A DNA stretch of 64,000 nt, taken from Chrysemys picta bellii (taxonomy: Eukaryota > Chordata > Testudines > Emydidae). The notes under the pieces were generated by a model. It worked only from the letters and a program-made list of their open reading frames with translations, was not told where the DNA came from and made no database searches. A program made the translations under genes and the position numbers. This document shows positions 48,412-59,821 of the stretch, piece after piece (position 1 is the first letter of the stretch; every line of letters starts with the position of its first letter). The stretch covers positions 99,644,264 through 99,708,263 of the forward strand of contig NC_088797.1 of the NCBI RefSeq assembly GCF_011386835.1. Direction: 5' to 3'.

Positions 48412-49677
48412 TCACAGGTTACCCTGCTCACTGAGGAACCTAGCTTTCAAAGCCTCCCGGATGCACAGCACGTCCCGCTGGGCTCTTCTAATCGCACAGC
48501 TGTCTGGCTGGGCGTAATCAGCAGCCAGGCTATTCGCCTCAACCTCCCACCCTGCCATAAAGGTCTCCCCCTTGCTCTCACACAGATTGTGGAGCACACA
48601 GCAAGCTGCAATAACAATGGGGATATTGGTTTCGCTGAGATCAGAGCAAGTCAGTAAGCTTCTCCATCTCCCCTTGAGACGTCCAAAAGCACACTCCACC
48701 ACCATTCTGCACTTGCTCAGCCGGTAGTTGAAGAGTTCTTTTTCAGTGTCCAGGGTGTCTGTATAGGGCTTCATGAGCCAGGGCATTAGCGGGTAGGCTG
48801 GATCCCCGAGGATCACTATAGGTATCTCCACATCCCCAACAGTTATTTTCTGGTCCGGGAAGTAAATACCTTCCAGCAGCCGTCTAAACAGACCAGAGTT
48901 CCTGAAAACACGAGCGTCATGAACCTTGCCCGGCCATCCTACGTTGATGTTTGTAAAACGTCCCCTATGGTCCACCAGTGCTTGCAGCACCATTGAAAAG
49001 TAGCCCTTTCAGTTAATGTACTGGCTGGCCTGGTGGTCCGGTCCCAGGATAGGAATGTGAGTTCCATCGATAGCCCCACCGCAGTTTGGGAATCCCATCG
49101 CGGCGAAGCCATCTATGATGACCTGGACGTTTCCAAGGGTCACTACCTTTGACAGCAGTAGCTCAACGATTGCGTTGGCTACTTGCATCACAGCAACCCC
49201 CACAGTAGATTTGCCGACGCCAAAGTGATTCGCGACTGACCGGTAGCTGTCTGGCATTGCAAGCTTCCAGAGGGCTATGGCCACTCGCTTCTGAAGAGTG
49301 AGGGCTGCTCGCATCCGGGTGTCCTTGCGCTACAGGGCAGGGGACAGCAACTCCCAAAGTTCCAGGAAAGTTCCCTTCCGCATACGAAAGTTTCGCAGCC
49401 ACTGTGATTTGTCCCAGACCTGCAGCACTATGCGGTCCCACCGGTCCGTGCTTGTTTCCCGGGCCCAGAATCGCCATTCCACAGCATCAACATGACCCAC
49501 TGCCACCATGATGTTCACGGCGCGGGGTCCCGTGCTTTGTGAGAAGTCTGTGTCCTCGCCGCGCTGCCGTAGCCTCCTCGCCCAATTTCTCAGCATCTGC
49601 CTCTGGAAAAGGTGGATGATAAGGTGCGAGGTGTTGACAACGGCCATAACTGCAGCGATGGTCGCAGTGGGCTCCAT
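48412..49677 (-). pseudogene. Harbinger DDE transposase
   Basis: A single minus-strand frame of 422 codons from ATG 49677, interrupted only by TAG at 49330-49332 and TGA at 49009-49011; the latter is consistent with CpG decay of CGA. N-terminal part: helical region (RMRKGTFLELWELLSPAL), then a helix-turn-helix (YRSVANHFGVGKSTVGVAVM). The catalytic DDE_Tnp_4-type core follows: first aspartate in GGAIDGTHIPI, second in VILGDPAYPLMPWLMKPY, glutamate in RMVVECAFGRLKGRWR. All three catalytic positions are present. The same fold survives in the domesticated gene HARBI1. Its role is cut-and-paste transposition with the Myb-like partner. Confidence 0.9.
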
Positions 49678-50115
49678 GCTTGCAGTGCTGTGGCGTCCGC
49701 ACTGTAACTCACCAGAAAAGTGCTCAAACTGATTGCCGGCTGGCGCTTTCAGGGAGGGAGAGCGGGAGTGACGGTTGGATGACGACAGTTACCCAAAACC
49801 ACCCTCGACACATTTTTTCCCCCAGCCGGCATTGGGGGCTCGACCCAGAATTCCAATGGGCAGCAGGGACTGCGGGAACTGTGGGATAGCTGCCCACAGT
49901 GCACCACTTCCAACTTTGACGCTTGCCCCCTTAGTGTGGACTCACAAAGTCGAATTACTGTCCTTAGTGTGGACACACGTTCGACTTTGTAATATCGATT
50001 CCACATATTCGATTTAAGTACAATCGAACTAGTGTAGTGTAGACATACCCTAAGGGTATGTTGACATGATTCTTGTCAGTTTCATGACTGCCCACCACTG
50101 AACAGCAAAGTGAAA

Positions 50116-50154
50116 CTGACCAGACTTTTGTCATGTTAACAAAAGTCTGGTCAG
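50116..50154. repeat. Perfect 16-bp hairpin
   Basis: CTGACCAGACTTTTGT (50116-50131) and its exact inverse (50139-50154) with a 7-base loop. It lies within a 110-bp sequence that also begins GGGTATGTTGACATGATT directly after the Harbinger duplication; possibly a further, older MITE. Confidence 0.6.
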
Positions 50155-51537
50155 TAACACTGCTGCTGTTAGTGAGGACAGCAATGAAATAGACAAGAAT
50201 TATGTCAATTTCAGCCCCCTGAGCCAGGTCTTTGAGGGTCCTCCAGAGCCTCCAGCTCCAAAGCAGCCAACCTGGTGGGGAATTCCAGGCTCCTGGTTTC
50301 CCTTCAGCCTGCATGGTGGGCTGAAGTGGAACTGTGAGCCTAGAAACACTGGCTCCTATGTTCTGAGATTCTCAGCTCAGTGGACTGCCAAGGAGCTGGT
50401 CAAGCAACCTGGAAGGAAACCAGGCAGGTTTATGATGGAAACCTGACTGGCAGGCAGGTTTTGAAAATTGGGGTCCCACTGGAAGTTTGTGAAAATCCAA
50501 CCATTCTCACAAAATGGTTTGATCTTAATGAACTGGCAAATTCCAAAAAAGAAAGGTTTGTCAGCATTTTTCTGATCAGCACTCTACTCAGGATGTTGTA
50601 GGCTTGGAGCCAAAACATTAAAACCTCATTGTAAGGTGGGGAGGAAATATGGTGGCTTTGCTGCCCTTAGGTCCTGCCTTGTCAGTTTGGATTGTCTGGA
50701 TTCTGTCATAACCCTTCAGTGACTGGTTTATCTGTGTGTGCTCAAAACGAAGCTATGAAGTACAGTAAATTCCTGTCAGCCACAAGTGCTGCCGCCTCCA
50801 ACACTATATTTAGGCTAGCACTAATGGCTAATTATAGCAGGAGCTGCAGCTTCCACTACAGTTGAGGTTTCATAATATTTCCATTCTAAACCCTTGTTTT
50901 TAGTTGCTGCTAATTTTTTTAAAACATTCAGCTTTCCAGATTTTTTAAGTTTGAGTAAAAATGGCTGAGTCATTTTAGAACACAAGAAGCAGAATTTTTC
51001 CCCCCATTATAAAAAATATCCCAAGACTTTGTTTTGAACAGTCTAATAGCTGGGACAGCCAGACAGAAAAGCTTTAAAATTGAAAGCAGGTTTTCCTGGA
51101 TAACTTGATGTACCCTACACATATAGGTTTCCATGCTGTGCACATAAGTTTCACTGGTACAAGTTATGCTTGTGGAAAAGTCAAAAGATGTGGGTTCAAC
51201 ACCCAGCTCTGCCAAAGACATCCAGTGTGACCTCAGGTAAGTTACATAGTGTCCTTGTGCCTCAGATCTCTCTATAAATAATCCCACTGAAATTGTCAGA
51301 GAATTTCAGGTTAATTGTTAATGAGGCTTTCCCTTTCTAGGCTTAGTCTTTGTGCCCTTTGCCATTGTCCAGAGCTGCACACCCAAGGAACCATTTTTGC
51401 CATCCTCTTAAGTGTTGCCCCAATCTGCTGTTACATATATGGACATCATATTATTTTCTATATTGATTGCACTTGGAAACAAGAAGATTAGTTTGGTAGC
51501 TTTTGATAAAATGCTTGCTGTTCTGACTGTAATTTAC
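50155..51537. other. Intronic non-coding sequence, nothing recognised
   Basis: ADGRA intron between Harbinger and the next MITE. Confidence 0.5.
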
Positions 51538-51540
51538 TAT

Positions 51541-51826
51541 GGCCGTGGTTACACTGGCAGTGTACAGTGCTGCAACTTGCTGCAATCAGGGGTGTGACAA
51601 CGCCCCCCCCCCCCCCCCCCCCCGAGCACAGCGAGTACAGCGCTGTAAAGCGCCAGTGTAATCAGAGCCTGCAGTGCTGCACGCTCGCTTGCAGTGCTGC
51701 AAGCTGTTCCCCTCGGAGAGGTGGAGTACTTACAGCGCTGCGAGAGAGCTCTCGCAGCGCTGGCGGCGCGACTACACTCGCACTTCACAGCGGCAGCGCT
51801 GGGAAGTCCCGAGTGTAGCCAAGGCC
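51541..51826. mobile_element. MITE with CTACACT-type ends (286 bp)
   Basis: GGCCGTGGTTACACTGGC and, in complement, GGCCTTGGCTACACTCGG, flanked by TAT on both sides (51538-51540, 51827-51829). The interior repeats 'cagtgctgca' and 'cagcgctg' words and contains a 21-base C run. Harbinger-like, by terminal motif and 3-bp duplication. Confidence 0.75.
51603..51623 (+). repeat. Poly-C run
   Basis: Twenty-one consecutive C. The length may be unstable or misassembled. Confidence 0.7.
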
Positions 51827-52005
51827 TATGATTGTGTGAATGGAGTAGAGGGTGGCCACCTATTTTAGATATAATTTCTGAAAAGTGTGCTGAGGAATTA
51901 TAATAGAACATGTCATTTCATGGCAAAGAGATTGCCAACAATGTCACAATCTAGGTATAGATAGGCAAGATAGTTTGCTTTTGAAAGCTAAACAATTACC
52001 ATAAT

Positions 52006-52035
52006 AGATGATTAGATTAGATTAGATAGATAGAT
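52006..52035 (+). repeat. Imperfect GATTA/GATA microsatellite
   Basis: GATTAGATTAGATTAGATA-like words followed by GATAGATA. Confidence 0.6.
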
Positions 52036-52720
52036 ACTTATCTAGACCAGTGATGTGCCAGCCTGCTGTGAGAACCCCCACTCCTGGGCTGTTCAAGCAC
52101 AGCCTCTGGAATGTAAACTGCTTCTTGGATTGTGCAACCGAATGACACTAGCCAATATCTCCAGTCCCAGACACAACCCTAGGAACCTCCGTCTTGCAGT
52201 GTCCAGTTATCCCCGCTGGACGCTGCAAGCTTATATGAGTTAGTCAAGTTAACAAAGAAATTGATATGTACAAGGCTTGTTATCCCAAGGGGAGCCTCTG
52301 ACACGCTTCACACCAAACACACTGCTTCAGGTAGAATAAACAAACAAATGTATTAGCTACAAAGATGAACTTTAAGTGATTATAAGTCAAAGAACAAGAA
52401 GTCGAATTTGGTCAAATGAAATAAAAGCAAAATGGATTCTAAGCTGATCTTAACACTTTCAGTGCCCCTACAAACTTAGATGCTTTTCACAACAGGCTGG
52501 CTGGTTGCCCTTCAGCTAGGCTCTCCCGTTTGATTAGCCCTTCAGTCGCTTGGTGGTGATGTCTGTAGATGGAGGTGGAAAAGAGAGGATGAGCTTGGCA
52601 AACGTCTCTCCCTTTTATCAGGGTCTTTCTTCCCTCTTCGTCTCTCCACCCCCCCTTCAGAGTCAGGTGAGCATTACTTCATCACAGTCCCAAACCGACC
52701 AAAGGAAGGGGGTGACGCAG

Positions 52721-53443
52721 AGCTTGTCTACACTACCAAGTTTTGTTGATAAAATTTATGTTGACACCCAAAGGTCGACAAAACAAAAATTGCTCCCTCT
52801 GTCGACAGATCATGTCCACATTGGGGACACCATCATCGACAGGGTAAGCAACACACCGTGGGTATGTATCCCACAGTGCAGTGTTGTGGGAAGGAAGAGC
52901 TGAGCGCTGTGCATCTTGAGATATTCTCCAAGGTCTGAGAGCAGCATCATGAGTAGCTCTGTGAGCTCTCCGTGCTGAGGAATGACAAAGCAGCACAACA
53001 GTCTATCCCCATCACCCTGCAGCAGCAGTCTGCCTGCTGCTGCGTTCCTAGTGCCGGGCAGAACAGGAGCATTCCAATGATTTGCTCTTTGTTTGTTCCC
53101 CTAATGAAGCAGCACACAGATATTTCCCCGAGCTTTGAAAGGGGAGGGGCGCATGCCTGCAGGGCAGCAGAGATTAAAACACTGAGCAGAGCAATCAGGG
53201 CGTGCATTGTGGGATACTGGCGGAAGCTACTTCTGTGGACAAAACAACCAGCAGTGTCTACACTGGCTCTTTGTCAATAAAGGGAGGGGAAAAGACAAAA
53301 GTCCCTCATAGGGGTGGAAGTTTTTTGTCACCAAAACTGGGCATTTTTCACGACAGAAGTCCCATTGTAGCATGTACGCTCTTGCTGTTTTGTCGCCAAA
53401 AGGCAGTTTTTGGCAACAAAACTTGCCAGTGTAGACAAGCCCC
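52721..53443. mobile_element. 723-bp MITE-like element with long inverted ends
   Basis: AGCTTGTCTACACTACCAAG and, in complement, GGCTTGTCTACACTGGCAAG, extending to TTTTGTTG on both sides. Internal blocks 'tgtcgacagatcatgtccac' and 'gcattgtgggatactggcgg' flank a non-coding centre. No duplication identified with confidence. The ends share the TGTCTACACT motif with Harbinger. Confidence 0.7.
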
Positions 53444-53542
53444 AACTCGAGAATCCAACAGATGCTTTGTTGTTGCCTAGGCCTGTGTCCTTTGTTCCTG
53501 TGAGGCTGGGCTGGGTTTGTCCCATACATGCCCTGATGAGGT

Positions 53543-53664
53543 GTGAAGCACTGGAATGGGTTACCTAGGGAGGTGGTGGAATCTCCATCCTTAGATGTTT
53601 TTAAGGCCCAGCTTGACAAAGCCCTGACTAGGATGATTTAGTTGGTGTTGGTCTGCTCTTGGAG
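53543..53664 (+). mobile_element. Internal CR1 fragment
   Basis: Encodes the C-terminal CR1 ORF2 block ([20 protein letters not shown] type) but lacks both the 5' part and the usual 3' untranslated end with ATTCTATG repeats. It lies inside the LTR-like element. Confidence 0.7.
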
Positions 53665-53879
53665 AGTTTTTTGCCTGGGCTTGCTTTAAGCCATGAGAAC
53701 ACATTTTCATCCTCATAACTATATACATTAAATTACAACCTATAACATTACTATAATAACAATGCTCAGTACATCATGAGCCTTCTGAAAACCCCTGACA
53801 TGCATTAGATATCACACAATCATAGTATAAGGATGAACATGCGGGTGTAGGACGTTCCCATGAGGTACAGAATGTCACA

Positions 53880-55100
53880 GATAGATAGCCATGAATGGAA
53901 AGGTATTGCAGACTACTCAGTAAATGTACAGATACATTAACAATGAAGTTGGTTTAATTTGCGTGTGTCAGGTTGGCACACTAAGAGCAAAAAATAACAG
54001 CCTTTTCACTTGTTTCTGTCCCATCAGAAGAATGTTCTGTTCACAGGAATGTATTCTTACTTTTTAATATAATATACAAAAAAAGAGTTTCTTTTTCACT
54101 CTGCATGGTAATATTAATTTGAAGCCATATATAATTTCCTACCTTAAATGCATTATTATACAAGGGATAAAATATCTGGAGTTTATACATTTGAGAAGAT
54201 GTAACAGGCCATTCCTTATGTACAGAACAATATTTATATATACACACCACTCCAAACTCAGGGAGGCATGAGGAAATACAACTGATCTATTGCCCTATCT
54301 TTCAACTCAGGGGTTTGTTTGCCTTTGTGATAACCCATCCCATAGTGCATGAGAAAAACATGTCTGTCTTCCCCAAAAAATCATTGCCATTTAAGGAATT
54401 TTTCAATAGACTTAGAAAGAAAATGACCAGGTTCATGTCAATTGACAGATTTAGTAGGAGACTTAATGTTTCAGAAATTATATCTAAAATAGGTGACCAC
54501 TTCAAACTCTGTGCAGTCTTACTCTGTTTAAAGAAACTAAGGCAATTTCTCTGAGCTAGTTAACTGGCTAATTGCTTGCTGGCCAATCTCCAAAAGGAAC
54601 AGTTGTTTAGTATTGCATGAAACTACACAAGAAAGTCCACAGATTTGTTTATTTACAAGCTGCACTCGACTGTGCACTGAATCTCCTACAGAAAACTGTA
54701 AGAAGAAAAAAGAGAGAGCACAGCTAATAGGTTAGGGATACAGATCTACAGCTTGCATAAACAGAAAGAATTACTTTGGATAGGAATGTCAACATCCTCC
54801 CGAAGCAGTGACAAGAAAAATGACCTATGGAACTTGACATTTAAAATAAACCAGGAGTTTATACAAATAGAGCATCCCCTTAGCTGTTACATAAAAAGTC
54901 AGCCCTAGGAAGGCACTTTACTGTCTATACGTATTCTAAATAGATACATACATAAAAATGGGCATTGAAAGTGATTCTTTTCTATATATAACCATTTAAA
55001 TGAACAGCTTTTTTTTCTTTAAAAACAGACAAATCAGTTCCTCAGAGAGTATAATCTGCAAGTGAAAAAAGACTGGTTCTTCTAGGTCTTTCTTTTTTAA
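53880..55100. other. Intronic non-coding sequence, nothing recognised
   Basis: ADGRA intron; no element with defined ends. Confidence 0.5.
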
Positions 55101-55250
55101 GGATATGTCTATACTGCAATTAAAAACCCAAAGCTGGTCCGTGCTAGCTGACTTGGGCTTGCAGGGCTCGGGCTAAAAGACTGTTTAATTGTGGTGTAGA
55201 TGTTCGTGCTCAGGCTATAGCCCAAGCTCTAGGACCCTCCCACCTCACCT
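55101..55250. mobile_element. Palindromic-family MITE, truncated
   Basis: GGATATGTCTATACTGCAAT after TAA (55098-55100). Shares 'gctagctgacttgggcttgc'-type sequence with 1078-1250. Inner inverted words (CGGGCTAAAAGACTGTTTAA). Far end missing. Confidence 0.6.
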
Positions 55251-56127
55251 AAAGGGCTAAGGATCTAAGCAGGCCATCAATGCCTTTTTGTGTGTGCACG
55301 TGCACATGTGTGTTTGCAAAAATGTAACTAAAATGAACAAGGAATTCACTTTAAGCAATATCCCCAAACAAATTCTGTAGATAACGGACCAAAATAGGCA
55401 AGGTTTTTCAAGTTATTGTTTTTTTTTCTTTTTTAAACAAACCCAATAACTCTTTAAATATTTAATTTAAAATTGTAAAGGGTTTGGATTTAAGCTTCTG
55501 ATTTTGGTCCATTCTATTATTTAAATGTTGAAAAATTGATAAAAACATACTAAGTGTCCCAAGGGTGAACTCTTGTGAGCTGGAGGCTGGGCATTTTTGG
55601 TAGTAGGTCCATGCATCTACAATTTGCTCCCCATAAAAATAAGCTGAAACACAAAACTAGCTGCTATCTTTACCAAGAGCAACAAGATGCACCTTTTCAG
55701 CCAGGCCTTTCTCACTGGTTTACGCTATAATACCTAGAATGCTCTCTGACAGCCATATCAAAAGCTGCAGGCAACAACGGAGCATGTTGTCTTATCCTCT
55801 TATTGGAAATGTTGATTGACCCAATTTAAGCCTTCTAAAATGAACACATATACTAACAGTGATGGGTAAACTGAAGTGAACAGCAATACCATATTTGAAG
55901 AACACTCCACAAACAAAACAATCCACTATAATAATAAATAGATAAATGTCAGTTATTGAGCCTAGCAGTAATGTTAGATAAACCTACGGTATTTTTGCTC
56001 TTTTTCTGTCTTCCAACAGTACTTTAATGAATATAAAATGCTAATGCAAACATTGATAGAAAAATGACAGCTCTTTCAAACAAACCCCAACAAAAATATT
56101 TGTAATATTTGTAATTTTATTACATAC
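55251..56127. other. Intronic non-coding sequence, nothing recognised
   Basis: Short spacer before the exon; no repeat identified. Confidence 0.5.
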
Positions 56128-56289
56128 CTTTGATATAACCTGAGTATGGCTGGTCAGTGTCTGATTCGTAATGTGCGCTACACAATGTACAATCCTGGTA
56201 CAGGCTTTGTTTTCATTCTGGGCCATCCACAACACATGGTCATCTACCAACATTATGTTGCTGGCAATTTCAACTATAGCATCTCCAAG
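56128..56289 (-). CDS. Exon of an adhesion GPCR subfamily A gene (second visible exon)
   Basis: 162 bp, 54 codons, phase 0 on both sides; acceptor TTTTTCCTTCAG, donor GTATGT. It encodes LGDAIVEIASNIMLVDDHVL, then WMAQNENKACTRIVHC and a Thr/Ser-rich end. The pattern ASN-(I/L)-ML-x-D-(D/E)-(H/R)-x-LW-x-AQ-x-x-x-(K)-AC-x-RIV is diagnostic of ADGRA receptors and is the strongest evidence for the gene. It follows exon 63261-63410 (ending VKD) and precedes 43060-43275 in frame. No stop or indel. This is the extracellular linker between hormone-receptor/LRR-Ig modules and the GAIN domain. NQT gives one N-glycosylation sequon. Confidence 0.9.
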
Positions 56290-57380
56290 CTGAAGGAAAA
56301 AGTAATTACATGGGAAACTATTATACCATTAAAACTGCAACAAAGAACACAAGAGTGCAATTAAAATTAGGCACCTTATCTCACCTAATGACAGTCATTT
56401 TAAGGAGACTAGTCATTCTGTTAGATCATTACATTTAAACAAACACAGAGACCAAGGAGAAGAGGAGACAAAAGTGCCAAGGGACATCAAGGAAAATACT
56501 TTTTTGTTCACTATTTAAGTGTAATATCCCCACAGTTTTTATTTTTTAATGTATTTATTTGTGTATTTCACCATTTTGGGTTAAAGCAGGTGCTATTGGT
56601 CATTTTTTTCCTATTAACTAAAATAAATTAAAATAAAGTAACACTGCTCATTTTTGGTTTATTACAAATATGATTATTGATCTTTCTGCTGGTTGATTTT
56701 GGTATTTTATTCTGCTCTGCTAATTTAATATGTTCAACTCTACTGTTTGTCTTATTAATGTGGGATATTTACAAGTCTTTATTTTTAAAGAATTTCAGTT
56801 CTCCTCTTACTGTCTCAGCCACTAGATCTTCCCTATAACATCAAATATGAATTGATTTTTTTATGGATTTATCTTTTCCCAAATTAATTTTTAAAAACTA
56901 AATCTATTTGAGTTATATATGCCCAAGGAAGCATTCTACTCAGATGAAGTATATTTTAACCAGGATTTTTAACCAGGATTATCCAGGTAAAAAGATTTCT
57001 TTCACAATTTATATAAAACCAAACCAAAATACCAGAATCAATAACAAAATAAACACCCCTCCCCCCCAGAACTTCTTGTTTTCTGAATTACAATCCCCCC
57101 CCCCACCCCCCCATAAAATAGGAGACTATGATGGAAAAAAGAATACAGCCAGAACTGCTACAGTGCAACTTACAATATCCCTCGATATTTTACAGCATTT
57201 TGTACAAAAAAGGAAACGCTCCATATGACTGAATACATGCCTAGCAACAGTCTCCATCAAAATTCCGGCAGTTTGTGAGAGTCTGACAAATTTTATCAGA
57301 CAGCAGAGTGAACACAAAGGTGTTCCTGGGATTAATACTGTGGTACCCTAGATACAATCATTTTATATTTTGATGGATAC

Positions 57381-59821
57381 AAAGATTTGGTGGTGATGGG
57401 GGACTTCAACTATCCGGATATATGTTGGGAAAATAACACAGCGGGGCACAGACTATCCAACAAATTCTTGGACTGCATTGGAGACAACTTTTTATTTCAG
57501 AAGGTTGAAAAAGCTACTAGGGGGGAAGCTGTTCTAGACTTGATTTTAACAAATAGGGAGGAACTCGTTGAGAATGTGAAAGTAGAAGGCAGCCTGGGTG
57601 AAAGTGATCATGAAATCATAGAGTTTGCAATTCTAAGGAAGGGTAGAAGGGAGAACAGCAAAATAGAGACAATGGATTTCAGGAAGGCAGATTTTGGGAA
57701 GCTCAGAGAGCTGATAGGTAAGGTCCCATGGGAATCAAGACTGAGGGGAAAAACAACTGAGGAGAGTTGGCAGTTTTTCAAAGGGACACTATTAAGGGCC
57801 CAAAAGCAAGCTATTCCGCTGGTTAGGAAAGATAGAAAATGTGGCAAAAGACCACCTTGGCTTAACCACGAGATCTTGCACGATCTAAAAAATAAAAAGG
57901 AGTCATATAAAAAATGGAAACTAGGACAGATTACAAAGGATGAATATAGGCAAACAACACAGGAATGCAGGGGCAAGATTAGAAAGGCAAAGGCACAAAA
58001 TGAGCTCAAACTAGCTACGGGAATAAAAGGAAACAAGACGACTTTTTATCAATACATTAGAAGCAAGAGGAAGACCAAAGACAGGGTAGGCCCACTGCTT
58101 AGTGAAGAGGGAGAAACAGTAACAGGAAACTTGGAAATGGCAGAGATGCTTAATGACTTCTTTGTTTCCGTCTTCACCGAGAAGTCTGAAGCAATGCCTA
58201 ACATAGTGAATGCTAATGGGAAGGGGGTAGGTTTAGCGGATAAAATAAAAAAAGAACAAGTTAAAAATCACTTAGAAAAGTTAGATGCCTGCAAGTCACC
58301 CGGGCCTGATGAAATGCATCCTAGAATACTCAAGGAGCTAATAGAGGAGGTATCTGAGCCTCTAGCTATTATCTTTGGAAAGTCATGGGAGACGGGAGAG
58401 ATTCCAGAAGACTGGAAAAGGGCAAATATAGTGCCCATCTATAAAAAGGGAAATAAAAACAACCCAGGTAACTACAGACCAGTTAGTTTAACTTCTGTTC
58501 CAGGGAAGATAATGGAGCAAGTAATTAAGGAAATCATTTGCAAACACTTGGAAGGTGGTAAGGTGATAGGGAACAGCCAGCATGGATTTGTGAAGAACAA
58601 ATCATGTCAAACCAATCTGATAGCTTTCTTTGATAGAATAACGAGCCTTGTGGATAAGGGTGAAGCGGTGGATGTGGTATACCTAGACTTTAGTAAGGCA
58701 TTTGATACGGTCTCGCATGATATTCTTATCGATAAACTAGGCAAATACAAATTAGATGGGGCTACTATAAGGTGGGTGCATAACTGGCTGGATAACTGTA
58801 CTCAGAGAGTTGTTATTAATGGTTCCCAATCCTGCTGGAAAGGCGTAACGAGTGGGGTTCCGCAGGGGTCTGTTTTGGGACCGGCTCTGTTCAATATCTT
58901 CATCAACGACTTAGATATTGGCATAGAAAGTACGCTTATTAAGTTTGCGGATGATACCAAACTGGGAGGGATTGCAACTACTTTGGAGGACAGGGTCATA
59001 ATTCAAAATGATCTGGACAAACAGGATGAAGTTTAACAAAGACAAATGCAAAGTGCTCCACTTAGGAAGGAAAAATCAATTTCACACATACAGAATGGGA
59101 AAAGACTGTCTAGGAAGGAGTACGGCAGAAAGGGATCTAGGGGTTATAGTGGACCACAAGCTAAATATGAGTCAACAGTGTGATGCTGTTGCAAAAAAAG
59201 CAAACATGATTCTGGGATGCATTAGCAGGTGTGTTGTGAGCAAGACACGAGAAGTCATTCTTCCACTCTACTCTGCTCTGGTTAGGCCTCAGCTGGAGTA
59301 TTGTGTCCAGTTCTGGGCGCCGCATTTTAAAAAAGATGTGGAGAAATTGGAAAGGGTCCAAAGAAGAGCAACAAGAATGATTAAAGGTCTTGAGAACATG
59401 ACCTATGAAGGAAGGCTGAAAGAACTGGGTTTGTTTAGTTTGGAGAAGAGAAGACTGAGAGGGGACATGATAGCAGTTTTCAGGTATCTAAAAGGGTGTC
59501 ATGAGGAGGAGGGAGAGAACTTGTTCACCTTAGCCTCTAAGGATAGAACCAGAAACAATGGGTTTAAACTGCAGCAAGGGAGGTCTAGGTTGGACATTAG
59601 GAAAAAGTTCCTAACTGTCAGGGTGGTTAAACACTGGAACAAATTGCCTAGGGAGGTTGTGGAATCTCCGTCTCTGGAGATATTTAAGAGTAGGTTAGAT
59701 AAATGTCTATCAGGGATGGTCTAGACAGTATTTGGTCCTGCCATGCGGGCAGGGGACTGGACTCGATGACCTCTCGAGGTCCCTTCCAGTCCTATAATCT
59801 ATGATTCTATGATTCTATGAT
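57381..59821 (+). mobile_element. CR1 retrotransposon, 2.4 kb, nearly intact ORF2
   Basis: 5'-truncated CR1 inserted antisense in the ADGRA intron. It contains the distal endonuclease, the whole reverse transcriptase, the C-terminal domain, and a 3' end with GACCTCTCGAGGTCCCTTCC and tandem ATTCTATG units. It is the longest and least decayed LINE in the window. Confidence 0.93.
57387..59724 (+). pseudogene. CR1 ORF2 (endonuclease-reverse transcriptase), one frameshift
   Basis: A 549-codon frame then a 238-codon frame shifted by one near 59030. Residues 1-75 are the C-terminal half of the AP-like endonuclease ([19 protein letters not shown]). Residues about 345-525 are reverse transcriptase: [34 protein letters not shown], motif [17 protein letters not shown] (~432), motif [20 protein letters not shown], motif [11 protein letters not shown] (~518-527) with both catalytic aspartates. 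After the shift: [39 protein letters not shown], and the end CLSGMV. Comparison with sister CR1 copies suggests a small deletion at the shift, since the usual 'LEEW' linker is missing. The first half of the endonuclease and ORF1 are absent, so it could not move alone. Confidence 0.92.

Larger units (their letters stand above)
45309..50050. mobile_element. Full-length Harbinger DNA transposon (4.74 kb)
   Basis: Termini GGCCTGGTCTACACTAG and, in complement, GGGTATGTCTACACTACAC, flanked by the TAA duplication (45306-45308, 50051-50053) typical of the superfamily. Subterminal regions share 'gctatcccacagtgcaccac'-type words (45526-45545 and 49887-49907). It carries the two genes expected of Harbinger: a Myb/SANT-like DNA-binding protein (plus strand, two exons) and a DDE transposase (minus strand). 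These are convergent, with polyadenylation signals near 47718 and 48285. A G run of about 17 lies at 47927. It is inserted in an ADGRA intron. Confidence 0.92.
52055..53879 (-). mobile_element. Probable solo LTR with nested insertions
   Basis: On the minus strand it begins TGTGACATTCTGTACCTC and ends near GCTGGCACA, giving TG...CA borders. The right half and left half are AT-moderate and non-coding. The continuous element is interrupted by a MITE (52721-53443). No target duplication could be matched, so the borders and the LTR label are tentative. Confidence 0.45.
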
